Notes under the pieces: generated by a model
Told to the model about the DNA's origin: nothing
Database searches by the model: none
What the model saw: only the letters and a program-made list of their open reading frames with translations
Origin: Ditylenchus dipsaci
Taxonomy: Eukaryota > Nematoda > Chromadorea > Rhabditida > Anguinidae
Direction of reading: 5' to 3'
DNA: 64,000 nt
Assembly: GCA_004194705.1 (NCBI GenBank)
Contig: SADC01000098.1
Span: 868,001-932,000 of the forward strand
In this document: positions 12,601 through 23,399 of the stretch, piece by piece
Layout of the letters: each line of letters starts with the position of its first letter
Numbering within the stretch: position 1 is the first letter of the stretch
Position numbers and translations under genes: made by a program

Positions 12601-14174
12601 AACTTTCTTGTTTTTATTTAAATTTTGAAAAGCTTTGAATAACTTTTAAGCACGAAATCAAAATTTATACATCAAGTTGTTGATGACCATAGAACTTCCT
12701 GCATCATATCTACTTGAATTGTCCATGCAAGAGTCATACAGCTACAAAAAAACTTTTTTTTTATTTATAAATTAATTAAATTTACCGTAAAAATAAGTGA
12801 GTCGTAAGGAGGCAGACTTTGGAAATTTTCTCTATCTTCTAATAGCGCTAAAATTATTGGTTAGTAATTAAGTAAGGAAAATAATTTAGAACGGCTAACC
12901 TTTAATTTTGTTCTCAATATCCTCAGCAATAATGCCAAACTGGTTGACAGCTGTTTGTCGTTCTATAATAAGCCAGTAAATTTTGGTCATTACTTAAAGT
13001 TTTAGATTGCTTTTAGAAATCCATATCTCACTCTTTTTTTCCTACAACTTACCTGAATGATACTAGAGTTTTGCCAACCAGAACATACAAACTCATAAAA
13101 GTCATCACAAGGATTAAGTTGTTCATTAAGTGAAGAGCTCAATTGAGGGTAGTCAAAGAGCATGTTAGGTCCTCTTGAAAATGCCACATTTGGTTCGACT
13201 ATTTCACTTACATTGCTACCTTAATTAACACGTTTTAACTAACAGTATACCGTATTTTCTCTATTAAAGGGCCTGACCTCTTCCTACTCGGTGGTCCCCG
13301 CCAATTCAAAAAATTTCCCTTGATCATTGACTTCTATACGGATTTTTCCGCCACGTTTATAACAAAACCAGGCCTGAAATCAAATTTTAGGCTTAGTTTT
13401 GTTAGAAACCTAGCGGAAAAATCCGTACAGAAGTCCAATGATCAAGGGAAAATTTTTGAATTGGCGGGGGACCACCGAGTAGGAAGAGGTCAGGCCCTTT
13501 AAGGAACCCCTCTCTAATAATGAATTCCCCTCCTATTTTTGACTAGGATTTCAGAGTTAATGCCATTTTTATTGACAATTTTGAGATTTTTCGGAGGTTG
13601 AAAAATATTCAACCCGGGTGCGTTAATAGAGAAAATACGGTATACGATATTGAGCAAAAAAATGTATTTTCAACTCTAATTATGACCAATATCTCATACC
13701 AGAATCAATATTTAGCACTATTGTATTTCCGCTTAATTCCCAAGATTTCGGATTTTCATAAAAAATCTTGAGGTCAAATTCAAATTGATCTGATTTTCGA
13801 AATGTAGGAAAATTATTGACCTGACTCATAATTAGATATATTTAACTCGAGCTTTCGCTTCAGTTTTGATAAATATTGTATTGCTAATTCAATAAAAAAT
13901 ATTGCTTACCTGGCTTGAGCATTTTAAAGAGATCAGCTGTGAGACTAGCATTATTGAGTTCGATCCCTTTCTTAGAAATAAACAGCTCAGGGATCATCAT
14001 AGTCACATTGATGGCTTCTATCCTGTAATCCTCTGACTTCTCATCCAATAAACTGTCAATATTGCTTCCATTTTTGGCAAAAAGCATCAAAGAGGCTATT
14101 GTTTGTTGAGGGCTTGGACTAGCAAGAACATGTATAGCTAATTGTACACAAAAGATTATGGTGAGCATCTGCAT
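6633..14174 (-). CDS. M13 zinc metallopeptidase (neprilysin/endothelin-converting enzyme family), frame breaks
   Basis: M13 enzymes are zinc endopeptidases that cleave extracellular peptides. Exons in coding order: 14174-13910 (hydrophobic start MQMLTIIFCVQLAIHVLA), 13198-13053 (NPCDDFYEFVCSGW), 12962-12900, 12847-12786, 12741-12671, 12570-12447 (WLISVYPITLFYNIGVGPD), 11271-11062, 11016-10924, 9549-9324, 9278-9048, about 8633-8593, 8544-8345, 8302-8183, 8104-7975, about 7925-7725 and 6808-6633. The zinc motif HEITH is at 8213-8199 inside GAVLAHEITHGYDNAG. The second zinc-ligand motif GENIADNGG is at about 7899-7874. The end has NDNHSP...RVN and finishes MNPVKKCSVW, as in the family. The start looks like a signal peptide rather than the usual type II anchor, so a secreted form is possible. 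At least six one- or two-base frame breaks occur, near 9436, 9202, 9100, 8478, 7870 and 6762. Most are healed by lengthening a short homopolymer, so sequence error is more likely than decay, but a young pseudogene is not excluded. Confidence 0.88.
7342..7580. mobile_element. TACCGTATTT-type foldback (MITE-like), copy 1
   Basis: The left end ACCGTATTTCCTCTAATTGC and the right end GCAATTAGAAGGAGGTACGGT are inverted repeats. Inner arms (AGCTTCAAGTGGTTCAAACTCGTG / CACGAGTTTCGAACAACTTGAAGC) are also paired. It sits in the last neprilysin intron. Confidence 0.8.
9716..10475. repeat. Foldback element in neprilysin intron, about 760 bp
   Basis: The left arm from TTAGCTCCGTAAGAGCGTCC is mirrored by GGACGCTCTTACGGAGCTAA on the right. 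The arms are about 185 bases and include GAAAGTTTTCAACCAGCAATA and TATAGGATG...AGGTTAGACA pairs. The spacer of about 350 bases holds no recognised gene. It lies in the intron between the exons at 10924-11016 and 9324-9549. Confidence 0.85.
11495..11795. mobile_element. GC-rich inserted element in neprilysin intron
   Basis: It has short inverted ends: GGTCCGCACT at about 11501 and AGTGCGGACC at about 11771, plus TACTTGCACGGC against GTCGTGCAAGTA further in. The interior is rich in GGCGGC/GCAGCGGCG and differs sharply in composition from the AT-rich surroundings. Open frames of 93 and 125 codons cross it, but they are low-complexity Ser/Gly/Lys/Arg or Phe/Ala strings with no domain. A related GC-rich, GCACGG-bounded insert lies at 20465-20520. 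Confidence 0.6.
11820..12440. other. Neprilysin intron sequence without recognised features
   Basis: This is AT-rich intron DNA between the GC-rich insert and the exon at 12447-12570. I see no gene, palindrome or tandem repeat that I can support. Confidence 0.4.
13248..13642. mobile_element. TACCGTATTT-type foldback carrying a nested TTAA element
   Basis: The outer ends TACCGTATTTTCTCTATTAA and TTAATAGAGAAAATACGGTA are inverted. Inside, 13264-13502 is a second foldback flanked by TTAA on both sides. Removing it restores the host arm CTCTATTAAGGAACCCC, so the order of insertion is readable. The composite lies in neprilysin intron 1. Confidence 0.85.
13264..13502. mobile_element. TTAA-flanked foldback, AAGGGCC family, copy A
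   Basis: It is bounded by TTAA with ends AAGGGCCTGACCTC / GAGGTCAGGCCCTT. The internal paired modules CCCCGCCAATTCAAAAA, GATCATTGACTTCT, ACGGATTTTTC and GTTTTGTTAGAAACC recur in the copies at 20248, 39943 and 42720. The TTAA target suggests a piggyBac- or Kolobok-mobilised non-autonomous element. That is inference; no transposase is present. Confidence 0.8.
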
Positions 14175-17100
14175 GGCTAGTTATTTGAAGTGATAAATAT
14201 AATTAGGCTTTAGCACATCAGCCTTGCTAATGGAATTTAGAAAGAATTTGAAAAAATAAATATTTTTTGTTCACCGGAAGTTTGAGCCACCTTAAAAGAT
14301 TATATAGTTCACTCTTTCAATAGTTCACTTTTTAAAAAGTCATTTTCAATTAGTGAGTAATTCAGAAAGTCATTAGGATATATAAGTTTGAAAAAAATAA
14401 TTAACTCTCTAATTTGTAAAGAGTGTATAAAATAAGTATAGTTCATACAAAGTTCTACAAAAAACTTAAAGATTTCGAAAATTCTAAAAATTTTTTTTAG
14501 CATATATTAATTATGAGTGCGAGAACATCCTTAATCTTTATTAGGCTACTCTAGTCTAATTTGTAGATATCTTATAAGTGTTTGATAACCACCCTACACT
14601 AAAATTGGGTCTTAAACAAACAAACTTATCCCTTCAAGTCCCACTTTTAAATCTTTTTGCCGAAGGTGATCGTTAGATTAGTTCATGATAATTTTTACAA
14701 ACAAATCATTATAAAGCACTGCGTCTCGATATTTGTTTTTCTCATTTTTTTAATAGGGCGAGTCATTAAAAAGTCAGTTCAGTAGCATGTTATTCCTAAA
14801 ACAAGTTATAAAATCTCTGATATTTTTGCTCAAACTAGAGCAAATATTTTACATAGCTGTTTTTTGTATTTTTTCAGCTTTCATCAACTATACAAATTCT
14901 ACTTAGTTTTTAATTAGGCACCCGAAAACGTTGATATCGACTCGGAAATTTCTCTCTCAAAGTTTAGGCGAATTCTCTTAGGCAAATGATTATTAAATAA
15001 AATACGGTAGTTATAAACTAGAATGATTTATTAATAATTGTTCTCTGATATTTACCGTGTAAAATACCAGTATCGAAAAAAATGAAATGTTCTTAAGAGC
15101 TAACAAGTAAGCCTAACAAAGAAACCTACAGGTCTGTCTGCTCCAACAAACAACAGGACAACACACAAAAAAATTCATGTGTCTGAGCCTCTCGAACACA
15201 CCTTTTGATACTACTATAAAAAATAAATATAACGAAAAGTAAACAAATGAATTGAAATATATGTACAGCTGTTCTCCAATTTCTTCTGGGAATAATAGTC
15301 ACGCAGTTGACAACTTCTATGCAATATAATCAAAATTCACACGGATATGAAACAGTCTAATTCGGATTTTTTAAAGTATACGTTAGAAATTTTTGCAGTT
15401 GTTAAGTTGCATATTATAAATTGCTATGAAGTTTGAGGTGAATTTAGATGAGCAACGTAAAAATTTGGATTTCTATTGACATTTAGCTAGATCGTGCCGA
15501 AGAGTTTCGCAAACAACTTTAAGCGTACAAGGTGTGACAGAAAAAAAACAATGGTTTTCAATACTACGAAAAACAAAAATTCAACAAAATTCAATAAAAA
15601 AAATACCGTATATTGTTCAATAAAGAATATCCTCAAAAGGAAAAAAATATACCTCAACACTCAGAAGGGTTCGAATTGTCGACCTGCCAGCCGACTTAAT
15701 ATAGAACTTCGACCATGAATAGGGCACTTCCAGGTTTTCTCATTTGGTAAGCCGTTAATTTAATTCGTGGTATGGATTCTACACTGCTTGACTAAGGTAA
15801 CTCTAAACCGGTCTCAAGGCAATTGGAAACTCGACTTTGACGATATCGTAAGTTGTTCAATTTGTGATTATGACTCTTGTTAGGAAAACATCTAATGACC
15901 ATAGTGACCGGGCCGTCCTTCGCCGTCCTAATTTTTCTCATCGCCGTCCTGTATTTTGACCATATATTTCATTATGGACAGCTTTTTTTATTTTACATCA
16001 TATAATCAGTTTTTATTTTTACACTTTATTTTTAGGCGACAGTCTATGTTTCCTTACTTTTTTATTTCGAAAAAATGGGGCCGGCCTGATTTTACACAAA
16101 AAAATTTTCAAAAAAGTCGGTTGAATTAAGACGGCTTCATTTTTTTGAAATACAAATGAAAGAAAACTCAATTAAGTATAATAATAAAAACTGATTATAT
16201 GTTGTAAAGTAAAAAAAGTGGTCCATAATGAAAAATATGGTTAAAATGCAGGGCGGCAATGAAAAAAATTAGGACGGCGTAGGACGGTGCGGTCACTGTG
16301 CTAATGATGTGCTTATACACATTTTAAAATAGCATTTTAAAAAACTTCAGAAATTCTCTAAAACTAGCTTACTAATACGTTGAGCAAAAAATAAAATGTG
16401 TAAATATCTACTTTTACTAAAAAAAATTCATCCATTAAAAATAACAGGGATGAACTTACTTATTACCGCTGTTGGTGTGTCTTGACAATCATATTTATAG
16501 TAGATGCGAATGAAGCTAGGGAAATTTGAGGAAGCATGGCTGTGACCAGCTGACCCACTGATCCATCTATGTTTTGTCAAGCAAGATCTGAGTTAGCCAA
16601 GTGTGCTAGGCTGACCTTTCCGCCGACATGCTCCATTGTTTGTCGGTGACAAGCACTTACTTCATTTATAATCCATTTAATTCTTTTGTTCACAGCTACT
16701 AAGTGTTCATTTAGACAATTGACACAGTTCTTCCCTTATTTCTATTTGCTTGCACTGTTGTGGAATCAAACTATTTTGCGTGTGGACTTAGCAAGTGACT
16801 TTGTGTTTATTTTAGCGGAAATGGACAAAATGAATTTTTTTTCAAAAATAAAAGTTAGAGAGGCATAAGTGGACATTAAATGGACAATAAAAATTATTTA
16901 TAATATATGTTTAAAATTATCAAAAAAAATAATATACTTGAAATTATAATTAAAATTGAAGATATATAGGAAATTTAAAATTTGCGTGAATTCGACGTTC
17001 CAGATCATGAAATTTTAAAGTCGTTTCAGGTAGTTCTCCCGTGATTTTTTAATTACAAAGAGCAAATAACATCCTAACATGGTGAGCTTGATCAGGGCTA

Positions 17101-17740
17101 TACATAGCTGTATCCAGGATTTTCTGACAGGCGGGGGGGGGTGGTTGATTGCTAAATAGGCTAAAAATCCTGAGGGGGAGGTCCATAGCCCAGCTAGCCC
17201 CGTCAACCACCTCCCCCACCAGGTTCGCCTATGGGGCTATATATTGCTCCTTAACTTGCAGAGTGATCATAGTTTCAGATAGAATTTATGATTTTTCCTC
17301 AAAGATCAAATTTCTGGATATCCCGACACATCTCTCCGTACGAATAATTTCTAACTGAATGGTGGAGATGTATAAGATAAAAGAACAAAATCTCACGGTT
17401 ATTTAGGCACTAAATACAGGAATAGTATGAACCATGCAAAATCAGTGTACAAAATGTAGCGAAAATTTTGTATAATTCTTTCTCGCAAGGAAATTCTTTC
17501 TCGCAGAAAATTCTTAATTATAACACCGGATTCAAGTTTAGCGTAATCCATTTGCGTATGAAGCCGCTCCTAAATAAAAAGGGCATTGTTGCAATTCTGC
17601 CTATGACAAAAACTTGCAATTTTAAAACCGAATGTTTATTGTCTCGAGCGGAATTCGAAATTTGTCAGTGACCTTTCTAAGCAAGCCTTCGATGTTTTTT
17701 GCTCGCTTGAAATAAGATTGTGTTTAGCGTTAAATTCTGC
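14175..17740. other. Gene-poor region with one foldback
   Basis: I find no supportable gene. Exon-like open stretches are short and have no matching splice partners. 15895-16305 is a foldback (ATAGTGACCGGGCCGTCCT / AGGACGGTGCGGTCACTGT, with inner AATCAGTTTTTATT pairs). 17130-17220 holds a small G-run/C-run hairpin (GGGGGGGGTGGTTGA against TCAACCACCTCCCCC). Confidence 0.55.
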
Positions 17741-17754
17741 ATTAATCACCCGTT

Positions 17755-18968
17755 TTTTAGGGACAGAGCTTTTTTTTGCAGCTAAAAGACTTTTTTTTGT
17801 ACCTAAAAGACTTTTTTTGCATCTAATTTTTTTGCATCTAAAAGACTTTTTTTGCAGCTAATCGACTTCTTTCTGCAGCTAAAAGACTTTTTTTCGCAGC
17901 TTATTGCCTTTGCAGCTAAAGGACTTTTTTCTGCAGCTAAAGAACTTTTTCGCAGCTATTTTTTTTAATGAAAATCTGCTTATTTTATGCTTGTATTGTT
18001 GTTTTTAGCGAGGATTATTATACAGTTGAAGAGAGGAGGGTACGAAGCATATTTTGAGCTCTCAGGTTCAAATCCCGCTTGGTGCACACCCTATTTTTTA
18101 CTCCATTTTAGTGAGTTAACCCACCTCTAGCCCCAAAAAGTATCCAGCAATCGATTGATGTCATTTCCAGCACTGATTTGCTGTCGGCAAGTACCTTGAT
18201 TTTGTGCAAATGACCATCAAAATAAAGGTAACCAGCTAGAAGTCATTCACTTTTGTTTTCATCACCTCCTTTGCTACCGATTTTGTTTACTTCTCAAAAT
18301 GTGATGTTAACTTTTCAATAAACTGGAATCGGAAGCCTACGACTGCGGCGTCATTCCCAGTTTATAATTGTTTGCACTTGATGAACTTGAGTCCGACACT
18401 CAGATGCCTTTTAAGCGTATAGAAAAGAAGCAGTGATAAATAACAGTGGAATATACACCAATTAAAGCTGTGAGAAGAACCCAAAAATGATGTATTTTCG
18501 GATAAAAAGAAGGCGTAAGCGAAGTCATGGCTTGTTAGTGAGCTCCAGCAGTTTATGAAACCCTTTGCTGATGGTTATTTGGATAGACAAGAGCCTGAGC
18601 AACCTTTTAATAACAAAACTGTGCGAAAAACATCAAAGATGAAGTAAAAAATAGGGTGTGCACCGAGCGGGATTTGAACCTGAGAGCTCAAAATATGCTT
18701 CGTACCCTCCTCTCTTCAACTGTATAATAATCCTCGCTAAAAACAACAATACAAGCATAAAATAAGCAGATTTTCATTAAAAAAAATAGCTGCAAAAAAA
18801 GTTCTTTAGCTGCAGTAAAAAGTCCTTGAGCTGCAAATAAAAGTCGATTAGCTGCAAAAAAAGTCTTTTAGCTGCAGAAAAAAGTCGATGCAAAAAAAGT
18901 CTTTTAGATGCAAAAAAGTCTTTTAGCTGCAAAAAAAGTCTTTTAGCTGCAAAAAAAGCTTTGTCCTT
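17755..18968. mobile_element. Foldback with tandem-repeat arms and a tRNA-like segment
   Basis: Each outer arm is an array of about nine degenerate 20-bp units, GCAGCTAAAAGACTTTTTTT (left) and its complement (right). Next to it in each arm is a roughly 145-bp unique segment, 17965-18105 and 18645-18785. That segment contains GGTTCAAATCCCGC, which fits the RNA polymerase III B-box/T-arm consensus. The arms enclose about 520 bases at 18110-18640 with no recognised gene. Confidence 0.85.
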
Positions 18969-18969
18969 T

Positions 18970-19715
18970 TTTTAGTGTTAAGTAAATAAAAAGATATGCT
19001 AAGAAATGGTGAATTCGCATTATTTTTTTTGGTTCTGTTCCTTTAAATATAACCTAGGCTATAAATATAACTCATCGCTAAAGCCGGCCCGGTTTCAAAC
19101 CACCTGTGACCAGCCCTGGCTTGAATACAAAAGATAAAGGCAAAATGTATAACTAACCCTTAATTTCGCATAAAAAATTAATTTTGAACTTCTGAAATAT
19201 ACTAGAAAGATTACATATAAATAGCTGAAAAGTCAATTGCGGCAAATGTAAAAAGTAACGAGATACTTGAAATAAGTTCCATAACAAAAAGCAAGAGCTA
19301 ACTAGAACTCGAGGATATATTCTGCCTTTAACAAAAGCGAAAGAGATATTAACTCAATGCTTTTAAAGAGAAAACAGTCCATAAATTAGTATTACTCGGT
19401 TATTAGTTCACCCCCTTTTTGACTAAAACATAAAAATGAGTAATGCTACAAAAGAAGAACACTAAACAATAAACAAGGCCGATCAAAAAACAGGTAGTAG
19501 TAAGTGGGGAAAAGAACGCACCTCCATGCCTGCTCCTGATAATCCCGCTACTACCTCATCCTCTCACTGTCCATTATGTATAACAAAAAGAGTATTTGTT
19601 GTGTAAATGTCAATTCGCCCCTGCGTGAAAAACGTAATAACAGTTTTTGTATACATGACCATGTTTTCGAACAGTGGCTATGGGTTTACCGATCTACAGC
19701 AACTTTAAACACCTT
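18970..19715. other. AT-rich spacer
   Basis: No gene seen. A short hairpin at 19490-19560 pairs AGGTAGTAG with CTACTACCT. Confidence 0.4.
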
Positions 19716-19719
19716 CACT

Positions 19720-20082
19720 TTAAAGGACCATCGCCGTTGGTGACAATGGAAATTGCGAGATTTTGAATCGGCGGGGACAGCTCTAATATAACGAAAATAT
19801 ATTTCGAATTATTTTTTATTTGTAATTAAAATTTGTTCAAAATTAAGAACTATTTACTACTCGAGCCCAACTTCGCTTGACAGTGTCAGGTCGGACGACT
19901 TAGCCGACACCCATTGAGCTATAACCTATTATAGGTGACAGTTTATTCGATTCATGTAATACATAAAATTTAAATTTTAGATGTAAATAAAAAATAGCAA
20001 AAACATTTCCAGCATTTTCGGCTGTCCCCCGCCAATTCAAAAAATCTAAATTGCCATGGTCATCAACGGCGATGGTCTTTAA
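19720..20082. mobile_element. TTAA-flanked foldback, AAGGACC variant, copy G
   Basis: The ends are TTAAAGGACCATCGCCGTTG and CAACGGCGATGGTCTTTAA. Inner pairs include GATTTTGAATCGGCGGGGACAG against CTGTCCCCCGCCAATTC. The interior, read on the minus strand (about 19931-19855), contains TAGCTCAATGGG, a fit to the tRNA A-box, followed by a small hairpin. A tRNA-like fragment may therefore have been captured. Confidence 0.75.
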
Positions 20083-20247
20083 AAAATGTTTGAGAAGTGT
20101 GTTTTTTTGAAAAGTTAATACTTGTTTTAGCATAGCGAGATTCAAGGAAAGAAAAACCATTACTACCGCGAAATCAGTAATCAGATCATAGTACCAAAGC
20201 AGTGACTAGGTATTGTTACTCAGGTGAAAGTGCTTAGGTAGTGGCCC

Positions 20248-20717
20248 TTAAAAAGCCATTGCCGAGAACGGTTGTCCTCGCCAATTAAATTTTTTTCCTA
20301 ATCATTGGATTTCCATACGGATTTTTAACTTGGTTTGTAACAAAACTAACCCTAAAATTGAATTGTAGGCCTTGTTTTGTTAGAAACCAAGCTGGAAAAT
20401 CCGTCCAGAAGTTCAGTGATTGAGCGAAAATTTTTGAATTTTACGGGGGACAATCCAGAATGTGTGGCCATGGGCATAGTTGCACGGCAAAAAAAATCGG
20501 CGCCGGCGCCCGTGCAACTATGGCCATGGGCGTAGGCGGATGGGGGTGGGGGTGGCCTGAGAGGGCTATAGCCCCCGGTCAGATTTTTCGAAAAATAATG
20601 TTAATTAAAAGCACTATAAAAACTCGAAAACGGTGTAAGGAAAATGACCCCTCGGGTGGCCTTAGCCCCCTCCCCCGTCAGATTTTTCTGGCCACGCCTC
20701 TGGCCATGGCCCTTTAA
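20248..20717. mobile_element. TTAA-flanked foldback, AAGGGCC family, copy B with GC-rich insert
   Basis: It runs from TTAAAAAGCCATTGCCG to GGCCATGGCCCTTTAA with the family core (CCAATTAAATTTTTTTCC, TACGGATTTTTA, GTTTTGTTAGAAACC). A GC-rich stretch at 20465-20705, with its own palindrome GTTGCACGG / CCGTGCAAC and a repeated GGCCATGG, interrupts the right arm. Confidence 0.75.
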
Positions 20718-20729
20718 GTAGTATCTAGG

Positions 20730-21120
20730 GTGTCCAGGTGGTGGTACCAGTGTCGAGGTATTCAGGTAGTGGTGTCCAAATGGTAGAGCTCAGATGGTAC
20801 CTAACATTTCCGGTGCCGTCCAAGACAGCACGGGGACGGGACGGGCACGACGGACGGGAGCCCCACTATGGTACCTACATGGTGGTACCCAGTTACCGTA
20901 TTCGCTCTAATGAAAGGGCACCCTCTATTAAACGGGCACCCTCGAAGGGTGGTTGAAAATAAACGGGCAACCTTTAATAAACTGGCACCCCTTAATAAAT
21001 GATCACCCTTTAAGGGGTGGGGGGAGTGGTTGTGGTAACTTTATATACGCATCGCCCTAGGTCACAGGTTCGACTACACCTGGTTGATAACCTCTCTTTT
21101 TTTCTCCTTTAATTTACAAG
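20730..21120. repeat. Degenerate GGTGGTACC and AACGGGCACCCT repeats
   Basis: 20738-20895 has loose repeats of GTGGTACC/GGTGGT type. 20895-21020 begins ACCGTATTCGCTCTAATGAAAGGGCACCC and continues with reiterated AACGGGCACCC units, which looks like a decayed TACCGTATTT-family end. 21127-21140 is a short (TA)n run. Confidence 0.55.
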
Positions 21121-21639
21121 TATATATATATATATATCAAAATGCAGCCAAGGCTCTGGGGTTTCATTCAAACACACTTAAAAACTGAGATCCGAAACCG
21201 AGAAAAACCGAGATCATCCCCTCCATAAATGTTTCCCTCCATAAATCATTGGAAATTTATACGATTTCATAAGGCCACAACTTTTTGCTAAACCCGAATT
21301 TTGAAAAAAAAAAGTATTTGAGATCAATTTTTTCAGAGCGGCGTTTAATTAGGTGCATGATGTCAAAAAACACTATTGCGAGATCTAAACTATCGCGGGT
21401 TACTAAAGTGGTATTATTGACATTATACACCGAAAAAATCCTAGCTAAATAACCGGCCCACTATTCTGAAAAAATGGTACTATATAAAAATAGTTTAAGA
21501 CAACAGTCTAGTTGATAAGGCCAGACTGGGTTATTCGGTGTCTTCCCAAAACACCCTAAAATGATGTAGGTTTTTAATGTTTTATCACTTTTGATGTGCA
21601 GAAAATGCATTCTCCGAGCACGACCGGAAATAAAAAAAA

Positions 21640-21860
21640 TACCGTATTTCCTCTAATAAGCGCCCCGGGGCCCCAAAAATCGGAAAATTTGGAATTCGAT
21701 TTCGAGATTTTTGGGTGCTCAACCAAAATCTAAAAAGTGGAATCGGTAGAGCTCGTGAGAGTTAAGAAAACGTATCAAACAGCTTTGCAAAATATTGCTT
21801 CTACACTGAGATCCAGACCCTCAAAGTCGAGGGGGGGCGCTTATTAGAGGAAATACGGTA
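21640..21860. mobile_element. TACCGTATTT-type foldback, 221 bp, intact
   Basis: The termini TACCGTATTTCCTCTAATAA and TTATTAGAGGAAATACGGTA are perfect inverted repeats, followed by GCGCCCC / GGGGGGCGC. This is the cleanest single copy in the window and defines the family ends. Confidence 0.9.
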
Positions 21861-22032
21861 ATTAACTAAAAATCAGGTAGGACCAAAAAACCAACTAAAA
21901 TTACAATAATATTTAAATGTTACTTTTTTTTAAATAGTTAATTTGAATTGCAAAGAGTTTTATTTATTTGCTTAAAAATTAGTTTATTACAAAAAAGTGT
22001 TCAAATGAAAATGTTCACCCTTTTAATTTTTT

Positions 22033-22284
22033 TATTCAAAGACATGAGCAGTCAGGCTTTCTTGCCTTGCAAATAATTCTATTGTCCAATAGACGATCAA
22101 TAGTGTCATCGACTGATTTGGGACCTTTGATATACACGTCGAACATTTCTTTGTGGCCCTGCAGAACATGCTCAACTATTGAAGCAGCATCACCATCACC
22201 CACTTCGCAAAGTATGCAGTAGTAAGTCGATGTCATGAATTCTTTATAGCAAGGATTGTTAAAAGCAATTAGAATGAACTTAAA
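22033..22284 (-). CDS. Last exon of an unidentified gene, C2H2-like zinc finger motif
   Basis: On the minus strand an acceptor TTTATTTAAG (about 22285) leads into a frame with NPCYKEFMTSTYYCILCEVG and then HVLQGHKEMF. The spacing C-x2-C ... H-x4-H resembles a single C2H2 zinc finger. The frame ends KPDCSCL and its stop TGA is part of TGAATAAA, so the stop overlaps a poly(A) signal. That is economical and supports a real terminal exon. No upstream exon could be found in the repeat-filled DNA beyond 22320. It could also be a short single-exon gene starting at the internal Met (22236). Function unknown. Confidence 0.45.
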
Positions 22285-22659
22285 TAAATCTATAAATAGC
22301 CAAAATTACTTTATATGTATTGGGGTTGGTCCAAAAAGTATTTCTTGCGCCCAACAAAAATTCAATTTGGAAGCCACAGAGCTCAGTGTAGAAAAATTTG
22401 ATCATCTTAAAAAATCTTGAGTATGCAGACTCTTGCCCGGTCGACTTTTAATTTTTGGGTCCTTTCTTACAGAGATCTCCTAGTTCACATAGCATCCTGT
22501 ACAACAGTCATCAGAAACCGTGAAGAATCGTATTATAATGATATAGATGCCAATTACAAACGAAATATACACATTCAAAGTTAAGAAATGGTCAATCTTT
22601 TAAGACACACCCTGTGCATAACCATGGTTCTCAAAGCTACGAAAAGATAAAGTTCTACG

Positions 22660-23395
22660 AAAATGTTTTGGCTCAAATTATTTTACCCCGTCAAATTACT
22701 GATTTACCCCGTCAAAATATTGATTTACCCCGTCAAATTCAAATTTTCGGTGAAATACTACAGTAAATTTTGCGGGAATCCGAATTTTATAGTTAAAAAT
22801 GACTTGGATCGCGCAAAATCTAGCCCCAAAGTGGCCAGAAGCCCCTGAAAATTGGTTTTTCGGTTGTTTACTAAAGGGGAGTACACTTTTCGCAAAAATT
22901 CGATTGAGCGGATCAGATTTCGGGTCCGATGGGCTCAATCGCTCAGAATTCCACCCTGAACCATTCTCAACCATCTTAAACCACCCTAAGCACTGATTTA
23001 GGGTAGTTCGATACCGGTCTGGAGCAGTTTATGATGGCTTAGGGTTGTTTGAGATACTCGAGAATGGTTCAGAGTGAAATTCTGAGCGATTGAGCCCATC
23101 GGACCCGAAATCTGATCCGCTCAATCGAATTTTTGCGAAAAGTGTACTCCCCCTTTAGTAAACCCCCGAAAAACCAATTTTCAGGGGCTTCTGGCCACTC
23201 TGGGGCTGGATTTTGCGCGATCCAAGTCATTTTTGACTATAAAATTCGGATTCCCGCAAAATTTACTGCAGTATTTCACCGAAAATTTGAATTTGACGGG
23301 GTAAATGAGTATTTTGATCGAAATTCAAATTTGACGGGGTAAAAAAATAATTTGACGGGGTAAATCAGTAATTTGACGGGTGAAATTAGTTACAG
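22660..23395. repeat. Foldback with TTACCCCGTCAAAT tandem ends, about 735 bp
   Basis: Both ends carry three or four degenerate copies of TTTACCCCGTCAAATTA (left) or TTTGACGGGGTAAAT (right). The arms of about 330 bases then mirror each other (GCGGGAATCCGAATTTTATAG, TTTTCGCAAAAATTCGATTGAG and partners) around a centre near 23020. Open frames crossing it on both strands are by-products. Confidence 0.88.
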
Positions 23396-23399
23396 CCAA

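Noticed and set aside
6633..14174. Neprilysin locus as a clear pseudogene
   Set aside because: Frame breaks are mostly single-base homopolymer changes while zinc-binding motifs and splice sites are intact, and an essential ribosomal gene and troponin T show the same defect.
17755..18968. CRISPR-like array of about 20-bp units
   Set aside because: Units are head-to-tail without unique spacers, degenerate, inverted between the two arms, and the genome is eukaryotic.
22696..23342. Pairs of open frames of 65-92 codons on both strands
   Set aside because: They arise from the two arms of the foldback at 22660-23395, and each appears again in the other arm.
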